From: Salipaludibacillus agaradhaerens
Lineage (GTDB): Bacteria; Bacillota; Bacilli; Bacillales; Salisediminibacteriaceae
Length of the DNA: 64,000 nt
Assembly: GCF_002019735.1 (NCBI RefSeq)
Contig: NZ_KV917378.1
Location: 3,622,869-3,686,868, forward strand
Direction of reading: 5' to 3'
The translations under genes and the position numbers were made by a program. The notes beneath the pieces are model-generated. The model worked only from the letters and a program-made list of their open reading frames with translations, was not told the origin of the DNA and ran no database searches. Below are positions 9,730-18,569 of this stretch, in pieces. Numbering within the stretch: position 1 is the stretch's first letter; every line of letters starts with the position of its first letter.

Positions 9730-10485
9730 TCACAATGGACAGTAGTGATTTATTATCCTCATAAGTCGTTTAGAATTCTCTGTTGAGACACTTTCAGATA
9801 ATCTTGCTCCAGCAATGACTGGAGCCCATTGAAAAACCTCAGACCTTAAAATTCCGCTCTTTTCACAATAAAATCGCAAGTACATATCAGCTAATACAGA
9901 TGAAACTTGGGAATATAAAAGATAGGTCCGATATACATCAGCACGGATATCTCCTGCACTCGAATCTACCCAATCTATAACTACCACTTGATTATCTGTT
10001 TTAATCAAATTATATAAATGAAAATCTCCATGACAGAGCCTATTTTCGTAAGTAAATGATTCCAATTTATTTAACAAAACTGACTTTTGTTTTCTACCTA
10101 ATTTATTCACAGTCTCAATTTGACGGTTTAATTTAACATACATTGGTTCGATTGCTTTCGGATTAGGGTTAATACTATGAATTTTCATCTGAATATCGAC
10201 AGAAATATTCAAGTAATATTCTGTTTGCTCTTTATCTTTAAACAATAAATCTCCTAATGTTTGTCCCTTAACATATTCCATTATAATTGCTTGTTTTCCA
10301 TTTATCTTAGTAACACCTAAAATCTCAGGAACAGGAAGTCCAGATGAATAGAAATATTTATGCTTATTTGCTTCATTTATAGATTCCGTATCAGGCAAAA
10401 AATCGTTAAAAACTTTTACTATTTTGTTGTCGAAATAATAAATTTTTGCAGTGTTTCCTGTTGCTATTGGATTACCTAAATCCAT
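9730..10485 (-). CDS. Aminoglycoside phosphotransferase-like kinase (APH/choline kinase fold)
   Basis: 251 residues. The Brenner motif CHGDFHLYN contains catalytic Asp154 and metal-binding Asn159, and VVIDWVDS supplies the second metal ligand Asp171. The N-terminal lobe has an ATP-clamp Lys in KIVKVF and a hinge MEYVKGQTL. This protein-kinase-like fold phosphorylates small hydroxyl substrates (aminoglycosides, homoserine, choline, sugars); nothing here shows which. It is short for the family and AT-rich. GGGAGAG precedes the ATG. It stands alone between divergent neighbours. Confidence 0.75.
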   Translation of the reverse strand: MDLGNPIATGNTAKIYYFDNKIVKVFNDFLPDTESINEANKHKYFYSSGLPVPEILGVTKINGKQAIIMEYVKGQTLGDLLFKDKEQTEYYLNISVDIQMKIHSINPNPKAIEPMYVKLNRQIETVNKLGRKQKSVLLNKLESFTYENRLCHGDFHLYNLIKTDNQVVVIDWVDSSAGDIRADVYRTYLLYSQVSSVLADMYLRFYCEKSGILRSEVFQWAPVIAGARLSESVSTENSKRLMRIINHYCPL

Positions 10486-10787
10486 TGAGTTCTCTCCCTA
10501 CATTTTAAATTAATACTGTATAGTTTCATTATTTGGTAGCCCTTATAGGCTTATCAACAAAACTCATCACCTTAACAAGCAAAATCTAAATCCCCCAATA
10601 CTGTATTTTGGTATTTTTGCAGCTTAATCGAAAATGATCTTCTTGATACAGATAAGTAAAGGTTTGATGTTATCTCCCTTTCCCCCCTCTGTACCTGTCC
10701 ACTTTATATACATTATTAGGACACTCATTTTTATATTATATACTGATACTAGAAGGAACGGTTAACCAATAAGGAGAGGGTGAAAAA
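10486..10787. other. Intergenic region between divergent genes
   Basis: About 300 AT-rich bases must carry promoters for the kinase-like gene (minus) and the acetyltransferase gene (plus). A TATATACT-like -10 near 10740 is possible for the latter. No other structure seen. Confidence 0.4.
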
Positions 10788-11627
10788 ATGAGGTTACTTG
10801 AAAAAAGGAACACGTATTTATCCTTACTAAAAACAGCTGTTAAAAAGCCGTCGCTTTCATATTTAACCGAACTATGCCATGCCCATTTAACGACATTCCC
10901 ATTTGAGAATATGAGTAAAGTGATTCAGTTTAAGAAAAATGGCAACTCCCCACCTGGGTTACCGGCATTGACTGAATTTTTACGAAGTAACCAAATGCAC
11001 CACACTGGCGGTACGTGCTATACACTTAATTCTCAATTCGCTAAGCTTTTACAGGTTTTGGGTTTTCAGTGTTACCTTATTAAACTAGGGAATGATCACA
11101 TGGCCATAATTGTTACGATAGATGGAGATAACTATTATGTAGATTGTGGCGCAGCGGCTCCCTTTTTTGAACCAGTTGCTTTTGAAAAAAATAAGGAAAA
11201 TGTGTCTGCATTTGGGGGGGAAGAGGTTCGACTTGAAGCGGATAAAACTGTTCCTGATTTGTATCATTATGTGAGGAAACGAGACGGTATTATAAACCAC
11301 GAACCATGGGGTTTTTATGCGAATCAACCATATAGCCTAGACGATTTTTATGAACCGATGAGGCGATCGTTTGGAGAGAGCGCTCCGTTTATGACGATTT
11401 TAAGGTGTCAATTATGGCAAACCGCTAAAGAGCGGAATGTATCATTATTAAATAATACTTTTGTGATCCGTTATGTTGATGGTACTATCCATACTGAGAA
11501 ACTTAATACTGTGGAAGAGATTGAACAAATCATTGATAAGGAATTTGGATTACCGAAACTTCCTGTCAAAGAGGCGGTGGCATGTCTTGAAGAACGAGAC
11601 ATTGATATTTTTGCCGAGAAAAAATGA
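10788..11627 (+). CDS. Arylamine N-acetyltransferase family protein
   Basis: 279 residues, typical length. The thiol triad is visible: Cys77 in GGTCYTLN, His in NDHMAIIV about 30 residues later, and Asp in YYVDCGAAAP. The N-terminal FPFENMSKV matches the family's conserved PFEN patch. Members move an acetyl group from acetyl-CoA to arylamines, hydrazines or related amines. The physiological substrate in Bacillus is not known; some members act in secondary metabolism. AAGGAGAGGG precedes the ATG. Monocistronic. Confidence 0.87.
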   Translation: MRLLEKRNTYLSLLKTAVKKPSLSYLTELCHAHLTTFPFENMSKVIQFKKNGNSPPGLPALTEFLRSNQMHHTGGTCYTLNSQFAKLLQVLGFQCYLIKLGNDHMAIIVTIDGDNYYVDCGAAAPFFEPVAFEKNKENVSAFGGEEVRLEADKTVPDLYHYVRKRDGIINHEPWGFYANQPYSLDDFYEPMRRSFGESAPFMTILRCQLWQTAKERNVSLLNNTFVIRYVDGTIHTEKLNTVEEIEQIIDKEFGLPKLPVKEAVACLEERDIDIFAEKK

Positions 11628-11860
11628 AAGTTAGTTTTAGTTTGAGAAGTTTGGTTCAATCCTTTTAAATGAGCGATGAGTTTCAATCATGGTAGCCATT
11701 TGTTTTTCTGCTTCGTAAGACGTTTTAATTCATAGCCTAAAAGAGTAATGAGGCTTGTCTTCTACCTTGACAATAATGAACCCCCAGTGGTACTATGAAG
11801 TGGTCAATTCATACTAAAAAGGTATGTTTAATACGTTATTTACAGTGGAGGATGAAACTA

Positions 11861-12754
11861 ATGAAGAAAATGAGTTTTGCAGGGCTTGCTATGACGTCTT
11901 TATTGGTGATGACAGCGTGTCAAGCAGTGAATGAAGATAATAATAATGAAACAGGAAATAATGACGGGAATAAGACGAATGAATCTGCGGCTGATGAAGA
12001 GTCATCTTGGGCAGAAGTAGAGGAAAGCGGTACGTTAGTTGTTGGGACATCAGGAACATATGCCCCTATTACCTTTATGGATGAAAATAATGAGTTAACT
12101 GGTTTTGAAGTGGAGCTCGCTCGTGAAGTGGCTGAGCTTCTCGACTTAGAAATTGAATTCAGTACAATGGATTTTGACGGCATTTTACCGGCGCTAAGAA
12201 ATGGACAGATTGACGTTGCGGCTCATGACTTTGCTATTACAGAAGAGAGATTAGAAACATTTGATTTTGTCACACCACATAAGTATTCTTATGGCTCTAT
12301 TATCGTGAGAGATGAGGATGTGGACGCATTTGATTCTGCTTATGACTTGGAAGGTGTAGATGTGGCGCTCGGATCATTAACGAGTAATTACGCGATTTTT
12401 GCTGATAATATCGGTGCTAACGGTACAGCTTACGATGGCGGAACAGAGGCGATTCTTCGCGATGTGATTAATGGCAATCAAGACGCATATTTAAATGATT
12501 ATCTCGTACTTCAACGAACATTAGACGAGTTTGGTGATGATCGTCTAGCTGTAGCATCTGATGTTAAATATCATGCTACTGAGAGTGCCATGGCAGTATT
12601 AAAAGGCAATACGTCTCTTAAAGAACAACTTGATGATGCTGTACAAGAGCTGATTGATAATGGGACGGTCGCTAACTTGGCAGAAGAGTTTTTAGGAGAA
12701 GATGTGTCACAGCCGGTTGATGAATCGGAAGTCGTAAGTTTAGATGGTGAGTAA
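11861..12754 (+). CDS. Amino-acid ABC transporter substrate-binding lipoprotein, cystine-like (TcyA-like)
   Basis: The start at 11861 (MKKMSFAGL) has GTGGAGG upstream; an earlier in-frame ATG at 11795 would put 22 odd residues before the signal peptide. A signal sequence ends in lipobox VMTAC, so the mature protein is a lipid-anchored outer-face receptor. A low-complexity Asn/Glu linker precedes a family-3 solute-binding domain (LVVGTSGTYAPITF, GSLTSNYAIF). The SLTSNY segment and the matching ATPase resemble TcyABC cystine importers. Substrate is inferred. It is the first gene of a three-gene transporter. Confidence 0.87.
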   Translation: MKKMSFAGLAMTSLLVMTACQAVNEDNNNETGNNDGNKTNESAADEESSWAEVEESGTLVVGTSGTYAPITFMDENNELTGFEVELAREVAELLDLEIEFSTMDFDGILPALRNGQIDVAAHDFAITEERLETFDFVTPHKYSYGSIIVRDEDVDAFDSAYDLEGVDVALGSLTSNYAIFADNIGANGTAYDGGTEAILRDVINGNQDAYLNDYLVLQRTLDEFGDDRLAVASDVKYHATESAMAVLKGNTSLKEQLDDAVQELIDNGTVANLAEEFLGEDVSQPVDESEVVSLDGE

Positions 12755-12763
12755 AGTGTGAGA

Positions 12764-12798
12764 GAAATACAAGGAATATTTCCTTGTATTTCTTTTTT
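12764..12798 (+). terminator. Intra-operon terminator / attenuator
   Basis: Perfect 13-bp stem (GAAATACAAGGAA, loop TAT) followed by six T. It lies between the binding-protein gene and the permease gene, where partial termination would yield excess receptor over membrane components. Confidence 0.8.
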
Positions 12799-12854
12799 CA
12801 CGTCACCATTTCTCTGAAAGGGCACTTTTCTGAAAGCATCTAGGGGGAGATCAC

Positions 12855-13556
12855 ATGATTGAATGGTTTACACAAATACAATGGGAATACTTATATAATC
12901 CACAATTAGCCTACGATTCTAGAGGATTATTACTTGAAGGGCTAAGAGTCACGATGATCATTGCGTTATTCAGTATGTTTTTTGCACTTATTCTGGGTGT
13001 CGTACTTGGGGTCATGCGTATGTCTAAATTTTGGTTTTTACGCCTTCCCGCAAAGCTGTATATTTCCTTTATGCGGGGAACACCTTTATTAGTTTTTATT
13101 TTTATTCTCTATTATGGCATTCCAGTGCTTGGTATCGAATTCAAAAGTGCGATAGTAGCAGGGATTGTAGGTATAAGTTTAAATTTTGCAGCTTATATGG
13201 CTGAAGTCGTGCGTTCGGCCATCATGTCAGTTCCTCGTGGGCAATGGGAAGCGGCAGCGTCACTCCAAATGAATTACATCCAGACATTGCGTCGAATTAT
13301 TATTCCACAAGCGACGAGAATTGCGTTGCCACCTATTTTTAATATTTTTATGGATGTAATAAAAGGGACGTCCTTAGCTTCCGTTATTACTGTTCAAGAA
13401 TTACTTTATAGTTCGAGACTCGTAGCTGGCCGTACGTATGATAGTATGACTATGTATATTACGGCAGCCCTTATATATTGGGTGGTTTGTATTATTATAG
13501 GCTTCTTCCAAGAATATTTAGAAAAACGCTATAATCGCTATTTAAACAGTCGATGA
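12855..13556 (+). CDS. Amino-acid ABC transporter permease (TcyB-like)
   Basis: 233 residues, about five membrane helices. The cytoplasmic EAA loop is EAAASLQMNYIQTLRRIIIPQA, which docks the ATPase; FMRGTPLLVFIF is the signature of polar amino-acid permeases (HisM/GlnP family). AGGGGGAGA precedes the ATG. It overlaps the longest reading of the ATPase gene by four bases, showing tight coupling. Confidence 0.88.
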   Translation: MIEWFTQIQWEYLYNPQLAYDSRGLLLEGLRVTMIIALFSMFFALILGVVLGVMRMSKFWFLRLPAKLYISFMRGTPLLVFIFILYYGIPVLGIEFKSAIVAGIVGISLNFAAYMAEVVRSAIMSVPRGQWEAAASLQMNYIQTLRRIIIPQATRIALPPIFNIFMDVIKGTSLASVITVQELLYSSRLVAGRTYDSMTMYITAALIYWVVCIIIGFFQEYLEKRYNRYLNSR

Positions 13557-13570
13557 GAGGGGGAAAAGGC

Positions 13571-14314
13571 ATGATTACAGTTAGCAAATTAAATAAAAAA
13601 TTTGATCAAACAACAGTCTTGGAGTCGATTGATTTTTCAGTAAATAAGGGGGAAGTGGTCTGCTTGGTCGGGCCTTCAGGTTCAGGCAAAACAACTCTTT
13701 TACGATGTTTGAACCTATTGGAAATCCCGAATGGCGGTACGATTACGATTGGAGATAAAACAGTTAACTTTGACCAAGCTCCTCCTTCAAAGAAAGAGAT
13801 AGCTCAATTAAGACGTTACTCTGGAATGGTTTTTCAAGGGTTTCATCTCTTTCCACATAAAACTGTGATTGAGAATATCATTGAAGCCCCGTTAGTCGTA
13901 AAAAAAGCTAACAGAAAAACGCTTATTGATAAAGGTAAATCATTATTGGAGAAAGTAGGAATGCTGGAGCATATTGCGAAATACCCTGATGCGTTGTCAG
14001 GTGGCCAACAGCAAAGGGTCGCCATTGCAAGAGCTTTGATGATGGAGCCGGAGGTTATGTTATTTGATGAACCGACCTCTGCATTAGACCCTCAGTTAGT
14101 GAAAGAGGTCCTTCGTGTCATTGAAAGCTTGGCTAAAGAAGGCCAGACAATGGTGATTGTGACACATGAAATGAATTTTGCTAGAAGGGTAGCTGATAAA
14201 GCATTATTTATGGACGATGGCATCATTGTTGAAGATGGACCTGCAGAAGAGGTTCTTTCTCAGCCGGAAAAGGAAAGAACAAAACAATTCCTACAGCTCC
14301 TTGATGATGACTAA
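13571..14314 (+). CDS. Amino-acid ABC transporter ATPase (TcyC-like)
   Basis: Walker A GPSGSGKTT, Q-loop FQGFHLFPHK, signature LSGGQQQRV, Walker B VMLFDEPTSALDP and switch His in IVTHEMNF are all intact. The sequence follows polar amino-acid ATPases and resembles B. subtilis TcyC most (LRCLNLLEIPNGG, TKQFL near the end). I chose ATG 13571 behind GAGAGGGGG; a start at 13553 overlapping the permease stop is possible but has poorer spacing. It powers import of the amino acid bound by the upstream lipoprotein. Confidence 0.88.
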   Translation: MITVSKLNKKFDQTTVLESIDFSVNKGEVVCLVGPSGSGKTTLLRCLNLLEIPNGGTITIGDKTVNFDQAPPSKKEIAQLRRYSGMVFQGFHLFPHKTVIENIIEAPLVVKKANRKTLIDKGKSLLEKVGMLEHIAKYPDALSGGQQQRVAIARALMMEPEVMLFDEPTSALDPQLVKEVLRVIESLAKEGQTMVIVTHEMNFARRVADKALFMDDGIIVEDGPAEEVLSQPEKERTKQFLQLLDDD

Positions 14315-14403
14315 AGATTGACATATGTTTTAGAATGATACGCTTCTATGAATGTAATGTTCTTTTTCAATCGTGTTCACTTGAAATTTTCTATATAAGC
14401 CCC

Positions 14404-14437
14404 ACAAGCTCGCCATTTGGTGAGCTTGTATTATTTT
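14404..14437 (+). terminator. Intrinsic terminator after the amino-acid transporter
   Basis: Stem ACAAGCTCGCC / GGTGAGCTTGT (one wobble pair), loop ATTT, then an AT-rich tail ending in TTTT. Confidence 0.75.
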
Positions 14438-14580
14438 AAGCCAATCGTTTTACCGACTAAGCAATAAATTTTTAACTAAAGGATTTTCTATTGATCATTT
14501 ATTTGGCATAATTGTGACACAGATAAGGATTTACATAGACTTTATGATATAAATGGTGAATAGTGATCGGGGGCAATGAT

Positions 14581-16182
14581 ATGAAAACACAACGATTTAA
14601 ACTGCGTACAATCATTATTTTTTTAGTGATTACAGTCGTTATTATTTCATTATTAGTTACAGACTTACTTGTCAGCCGTACAATTAATGACAACATCATG
14701 AGTGAGCAAGAAGAACAAGGTCTTACTGTTGCTCGTATTGCAGCTAGAGCAGAGGCAGTCGTAACAGGTCTTATAGAAGATGACCCTTCTATCGTCCAAG
14801 CGTATACGACCGAAATACAGGAAGCTTCTGAAGTCATGTTTGTCGTGGTAATGGACATGGATGGCATTCGCTATTCTCATCCAGATCCAGAGTTGATTGG
14901 CAAACCCTTTCAAGGAGATGATGAAACGAAGGCATTGGCTGGCCAAGAGTATAGTTCTATCTCTCAAGGAACTTTATCTGCCTCATTACGATCTTTTACA
15001 CCAGTATATAATGAAGTTGATCAGCAAATAGGGGCAGTAGCTGTTGGTATTTCATTAGAAAACGTTGAAAGTACACTACAGAAGAGTCATCGAAATATTA
15101 TTTTAGGTTCATTAGTCGGAATATTTGTTGGTATTATTGGGGCATATGTCATCGCCAATTATATTAGAAAGATATTATATGGGCTAGAGCCATCCACGAT
15201 TGCTAAAACATTTGAAGAACGAAATACGATGCTTCAGTCTGTCCATGAAGGTATTATTGCAGTGGATCGAAACGCAAAGATAACGCTTATTAATGAATCG
15301 GGCCAGTCGTTATTTAAGAAAGCTGGCTTAGAACCTAATCCAGTTGGCATGGACGTCCAAGCCTATTTACCAGCAACCGGATTGAAGCGTGTTTTAGAAA
15401 CAGGCAGAGCTGAGTTAGATGCAGAATTACATATAAATGGGGCAACGTTTCTCGTTAATCGTGTTCCTTTAATGGTGGATCAAACAATTATTGGTGCCAT
15501 TTCTACGTTCAGAGACAAAACAGAACTAAACGCACTTGCAGAACAACTCACCGGTGTGAAATTATATAGTGAAGCGTTACGTGCTCAATCTCATGAAATG
15601 ATGAATAAATGGCATGTCATTTTAGGTTTGATGCGAACAGAGTCTTATGAAGAGCTAAAGGAATACATTTTACAAGTAGTCAACCTTCGCTATGAGCGAA
15701 CAGAAAAATTAACTAAGAATATTAAAGATCCTGTGTTAGTCGGATTTCTTATTGGTAAGTTAAGCTATGCTAAAGAAAAAAATGTCCAGTTGTCAATTGA
15801 ATGCCTAACAGAGATACCATCACCCATCACTGAAGAAACAAACCATCACCTCATTACCATTATAGGTAACTTAATTGATAATGCTATAGAAGCGTTAGAA
15901 GACAAAACAGAGAAAAATATTGTCGTATCGCTCTTTTATGAGAATAGGTGGCTAAAAATAAATGTAACTGATTCAGGAACCGGTATAAAGCAGTCGCAAT
16001 TTCGTTTCTTATTCAATAAGGGATACTCAACAAAAGGTAGTGATCGGGGCTACGGTCTTCATTTAGTTAAATCAGTAGTTGATAATCTTGAGGGTACAAT
16101 AGCTATTGAGTCGTTTGCTGGAAATGGCACTGAATTTATTATTTCGATTCCATATGAGACGGAGGTCGATGAAACGTTATGA
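14581..16182 (+). CDS. malK: Malate/dicarboxylate sensor histidine kinase
   Basis: 533 residues, layout of the CitA/DcuS/MalK family: TM1 near residues 8-30, an extracellular sensor (PAS-like) domain with the YSHPDPELIGKPF motif typical of dicarboxylate and citrate sensors, TM2 near 170-190, a cytoplasmic PAS domain, then a His-kinase core with H-box SHEMMNKWHVI, N-box NLIDNAIEAL, and G boxes DSGTGI and GYGLHLV. ATG 14581 follows a GGGGGC site; the in-frame ATG at 14563 lacks one. It overlaps the response regulator by four bases. Malate as ligand is inferred from the adjacent malic enzyme and MaeN genes, as in B. subtilis malK-malR. Confidence 0.87.
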   Translation: MKTQRFKLRTIIIFLVITVVIISLLVTDLLVSRTINDNIMSEQEEQGLTVARIAARAEAVVTGLIEDDPSIVQAYTTEIQEASEVMFVVVMDMDGIRYSHPDPELIGKPFQGDDETKALAGQEYSSISQGTLSASLRSFTPVYNEVDQQIGAVAVGISLENVESTLQKSHRNIILGSLVGIFVGIIGAYVIANYIRKILYGLEPSTIAKTFEERNTMLQSVHEGIIAVDRNAKITLINESGQSLFKKAGLEPNPVGMDVQAYLPATGLKRVLETGRAELDAELHINGATFLVNRVPLMVDQTIIGAISTFRDKTELNALAEQLTGVKLYSEALRAQSHEMMNKWHVILGLMRTESYEELKEYILQVVNLRYERTEKLTKNIKDPVLVGFLIGKLSYAKEKNVQLSIECLTEIPSPITEETNHHLITIIGNLIDNAIEALEDKTEKNIVVSLFYENRWLKINVTDSGTGIKQSQFRFLFNKGYSTKGSDRGYGLHLVKSVVDNLEGTIAIESFAGNGTEFIISIPYETEVDETL

Positions 16183-16886
16183 TTAACGTTCTTATTTTAG
16201 ATGATGATCCAATGGTGGCTCACTTCAATGAATTATATTTGAAAGAGATAGAAGGCTTTAATCTAATGGCTGTGGCGCACTCTTATGAAGAAGCGATAGC
16301 AAAGTTAGAAACGGTCACAATTGATTTAATTCTATTAGATATTTATATGGCAGGAAAAAGTGGGCTGGAGTTGCTCAAAAAGATTAGAGAAAAAGATAAA
16401 TGGTCAGTGGATGTTATATTAATAACTGCTGCGTCTGATGTAGAATCTATTCAGACCGCTCTTAGACATGGTGCGGTAGATTATATTATAAAGCCGTTTG
16501 ACTTTGAACGGTTTCAGCAGGCGCTTTTGAGGTATAAAGATAAGCAGCAAATAATTGAGGGACAAGGTCATTTAAATCAAAAGGCCTTGGATGAACAGTT
16601 ATTTGGAATAACAGACCAAATAAAAAATGAGCTACCAAAAGGTTTGTCTTCGTCTACATTAACGATTATTTTAGAAGTGATTGATTCGATAGGAGAAACA
16701 TCCTTTTCAACAGAGGAGGTAGCTGAAAAAAGCGAGATTTCAAGAGTATCTGTCCGCAAGTATTTAAAATTCATGGCGGAAATAGGGGTCTTAGGGGAAA
16801 AAATGACCTATGGGCCAGTAGGAAGACCGACACATTTGTATGTATATAAAAAAGAAAAGAAAAAGAGTCTATCGAAATTTTTATAA
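16179..16886 (+). CDS. malR: CitB/DcuR-family response regulator
   Basis: 235 residues. The receiver domain has acidic DDDP at the start and phospho-acceptor Asp54 in LILLDIYMAG; the conserved Lys is in IKPFDFERF. The C-terminal helix-turn-helix (EVAEKSEISRVSVRKYLKFM) is the type found in DcuR, CitT and MalR rather than in OmpR or NarL. The ATG lies inside the kinase stop (ATGA overlap), a classic coupled pair. Likely targets are the downstream malic enzyme and symporter genes. Confidence 0.88.
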   Translation: MINVLILDDDPMVAHFNELYLKEIEGFNLMAVAHSYEEAIAKLETVTIDLILLDIYMAGKSGLELLKKIREKDKWSVDVILITAASDVESIQTALRHGAVDYIIKPFDFERFQQALLRYKDKQQIIEGQGHLNQKALDEQLFGITDQIKNELPKGLSSSTLTIILEVIDSIGETSFSTEEVAEKSEISRVSVRKYLKFMAEIGVLGEKMTYGPVGRPTHLYVYKKEKKKSLSKFL

Positions 16887-16917
16887 AAACAACGGTAAGC
16901 TGCTTTAAGGTTATCGA

Positions 16918-16957
16918 GAAACCCACCATTTTCAAAAAAGCGTGGGTTTCTTTTCTT
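16918..16957 (+). terminator. Intrinsic terminator after malR
   Basis: GAAACCCAC / GTGGGTTTC stem with a loop of about 15 bases, followed by a T-rich run. It separates malKR from the malic enzyme unit. Confidence 0.8.
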
Positions 16958-17088
16958 TTTTATAAAGACATTTATTTTTTTAACAAGCTTGTTCCCTCTT
17001 ACTTTTTCCTTAATGTTTCCATACATGCCTTGTAAGAAAAAGACGACCTTTCTGCAAAAATGATAGTCTAGTGTGATTGAAGAACGGA

Positions 17089-17165
17089 AGGTGGCGACTC
17101 CAGTCGAACAGCAACAGCTGAAGCGTTGTTCGCGGAAAGCGTCCAACTGAAGTGATAAAATCACC
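17089..17165 (+). repeat. Dispersed intergenic repeat, family 1, short copy
   Basis: Shares GGCGACTCC at its left and GGAAAGCGTCC-ACTGAAGTGA at its right with the longer elements at 24806 and 38951. The centre is a shorter imperfect hairpin (CGAACA...TGTTCG). Elements with these end motifs are abundant in Bacillaceae intergenic DNA; the function is unknown. Confidence 0.7.
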
Positions 17166-17297
17166 CGTTATATACTTAGCTTTTTTGTTGAGAAGACTTT
17201 TGGCATAGCCTGCTTTTTTTATTTACAAAACCTTTTTTAATTAACATAACATGTTCTATTTTTAGTGAGTTTATTAAGATAACACTATCAAGATATT

Positions 17298-17311
17298 TGA
17301 AAGCGTTTTCT
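17298..17311 (+). promoter_or_regulatory. cre site (CcpA operator)
   Basis: TGAAAGCGTTTTCT matches the Bacillus cre consensus TGWAARCGYTWNCW at every position. It lies 19 bases before the malic enzyme start, downstream of any promoter, where CcpA would act as a roadblock. This predicts glucose repression of malate use. Confidence 0.82.
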
Positions 17312-17329
17312 AAACTAGGGGGTTTTAAC

Positions 17330-18520
17330 ATGGCAATAGGAAATTTGACAGATGAAGCAATGCTTCTTCACCGTAAGCTAAAGGGGAAAATTAGTATGGA
17401 AAGTAAAATGGAAATTGATACAACCGATGATTTAAGTCTGGTTTACACACCAGGGGTGGGTGATGTTTGCCAGGCGATTGTAGAGAATCCTAATGATGTG
17501 AATGAGCTGACAGCCAGAGGTAATATGATTGGGGTTATTACCGATGGGTCGGCTGTATTAGGTTTAGGGAATATTGGGCCGAAAGCAGCTATGCCTGTCA
17601 TGGAAGGGAAATGCATGCTCTTTAAAAAGTTTGCTAATCTAGATGCATTTCCTATCTGTTTAGATAATCAAAATACAGAAGACATTATTACTATCATCAA
17701 ATCACTAGAACCATCTTTTGCAGGCATTAACCTTGAGGATATATCGGCTCCACGTTGTTTTGAGATTGAAAAGAGATTAAAAGATGAGTTAAATATTCCA
17801 GTCTTTCATGATGATCAGCATGGTACTGCTATTGTGGTTTTGGCTGCGTTAATTAATGCGTTAAAATTAACCGAAAATTCTAAAGAAGAATGCAAAATCG
17901 TTATAAATGGCGCTGGAGCAGCAGGATTATCTATTGCCAAGCTTTTATTGGAAGCCGGATTTATCAATATCATTTTAGTTAGTTTGGAAGGTGTTGTTTG
18001 TGAGGGAGAGCCATGGTTGAACAATAGTCAACAAGAAATGGCTAAGCAAACGAATTTACAGAAGGTAACCGGAACTTTGGATGATGTTATCGATAATGCT
18101 GATGTCTTTATTGGTGTCTCAGGGCCTGGTGCTCTAAATGGTGAACAGGTGAAAAGAATGGGAAGTAACCCTATTATTTTTGCATTAGCTAATCCTACTC
18201 CTGAAATAGAACCGGAAGAAGCTTTAAGTGCTGGTGCTGCTGTAGTAGCAACTGGACGTTCAGATTACCCAAATCAAGTCAATAATTTATTAGTGTTTCC
18301 AGGGATTTTTCGCGGAGCACTGAATGCCGGTGCTTCCGACATTACCGTCGAGATGAAAATATCAGCAGCTTGGGCCATTGCGGAAATGGTGACAGAACAA
18401 GAGTTGAATCCTAATTACATTATTCCTGATGCTTTAAATAAGCTGATCCCGTTTACTGTTGCGAATGCAGTAGAAAGAGCAGCAACATACTCAAAAGCTA
18501 TTTCAAATGAAAGCTATTAA
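17330..18520 (+). CDS. Malic enzyme (NAD(P)-dependent, decarboxylating)
   Basis: 396 residues, close to the short bacterial malic enzymes such as B. subtilis YtsJ. Visible signatures are the N-terminal YTPGVGD, VITDGSAVLGLGNIGP, the catalytic Lys in MEGKCMLFKKF, metal-binding FHDDQHGTA, the Rossmann motif NGAGAAGL, and NNLLVFPGIFRGAL. It oxidatively decarboxylates malate to pyruvate. ATG 17330 follows CTAGGGGG; the in-frame ATG at 17297 would start inside the cre site and is rejected. The symporter gene follows 50 bases later. Cofactor preference cannot be read by eye. Confidence 0.92.
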   Translation: MAIGNLTDEAMLLHRKLKGKISMESKMEIDTTDDLSLVYTPGVGDVCQAIVENPNDVNELTARGNMIGVITDGSAVLGLGNIGPKAAMPVMEGKCMLFKKFANLDAFPICLDNQNTEDIITIIKSLEPSFAGINLEDISAPRCFEIEKRLKDELNIPVFHDDQHGTAIVVLAALINALKLTENSKEECKIVINGAGAAGLSIAKLLLEAGFINIILVSLEGVVCEGEPWLNNSQQEMAKQTNLQKVTGTLDDVIDNADVFIGVSGPGALNGEQVKRMGSNPIIFALANPTPEIEPEEALSAGAAVVATGRSDYPNQVNNLLVFPGIFRGALNAGASDITVEMKISAAWAIAEMVTEQELNPNYIIPDALNKLIPFTVANAVERAATYSKAISNESY

Positions 18521-18569
18521 AAGACAGGAAGTCAGAAGATTACTATAGTGTATTAAGGAGGAATCATTC

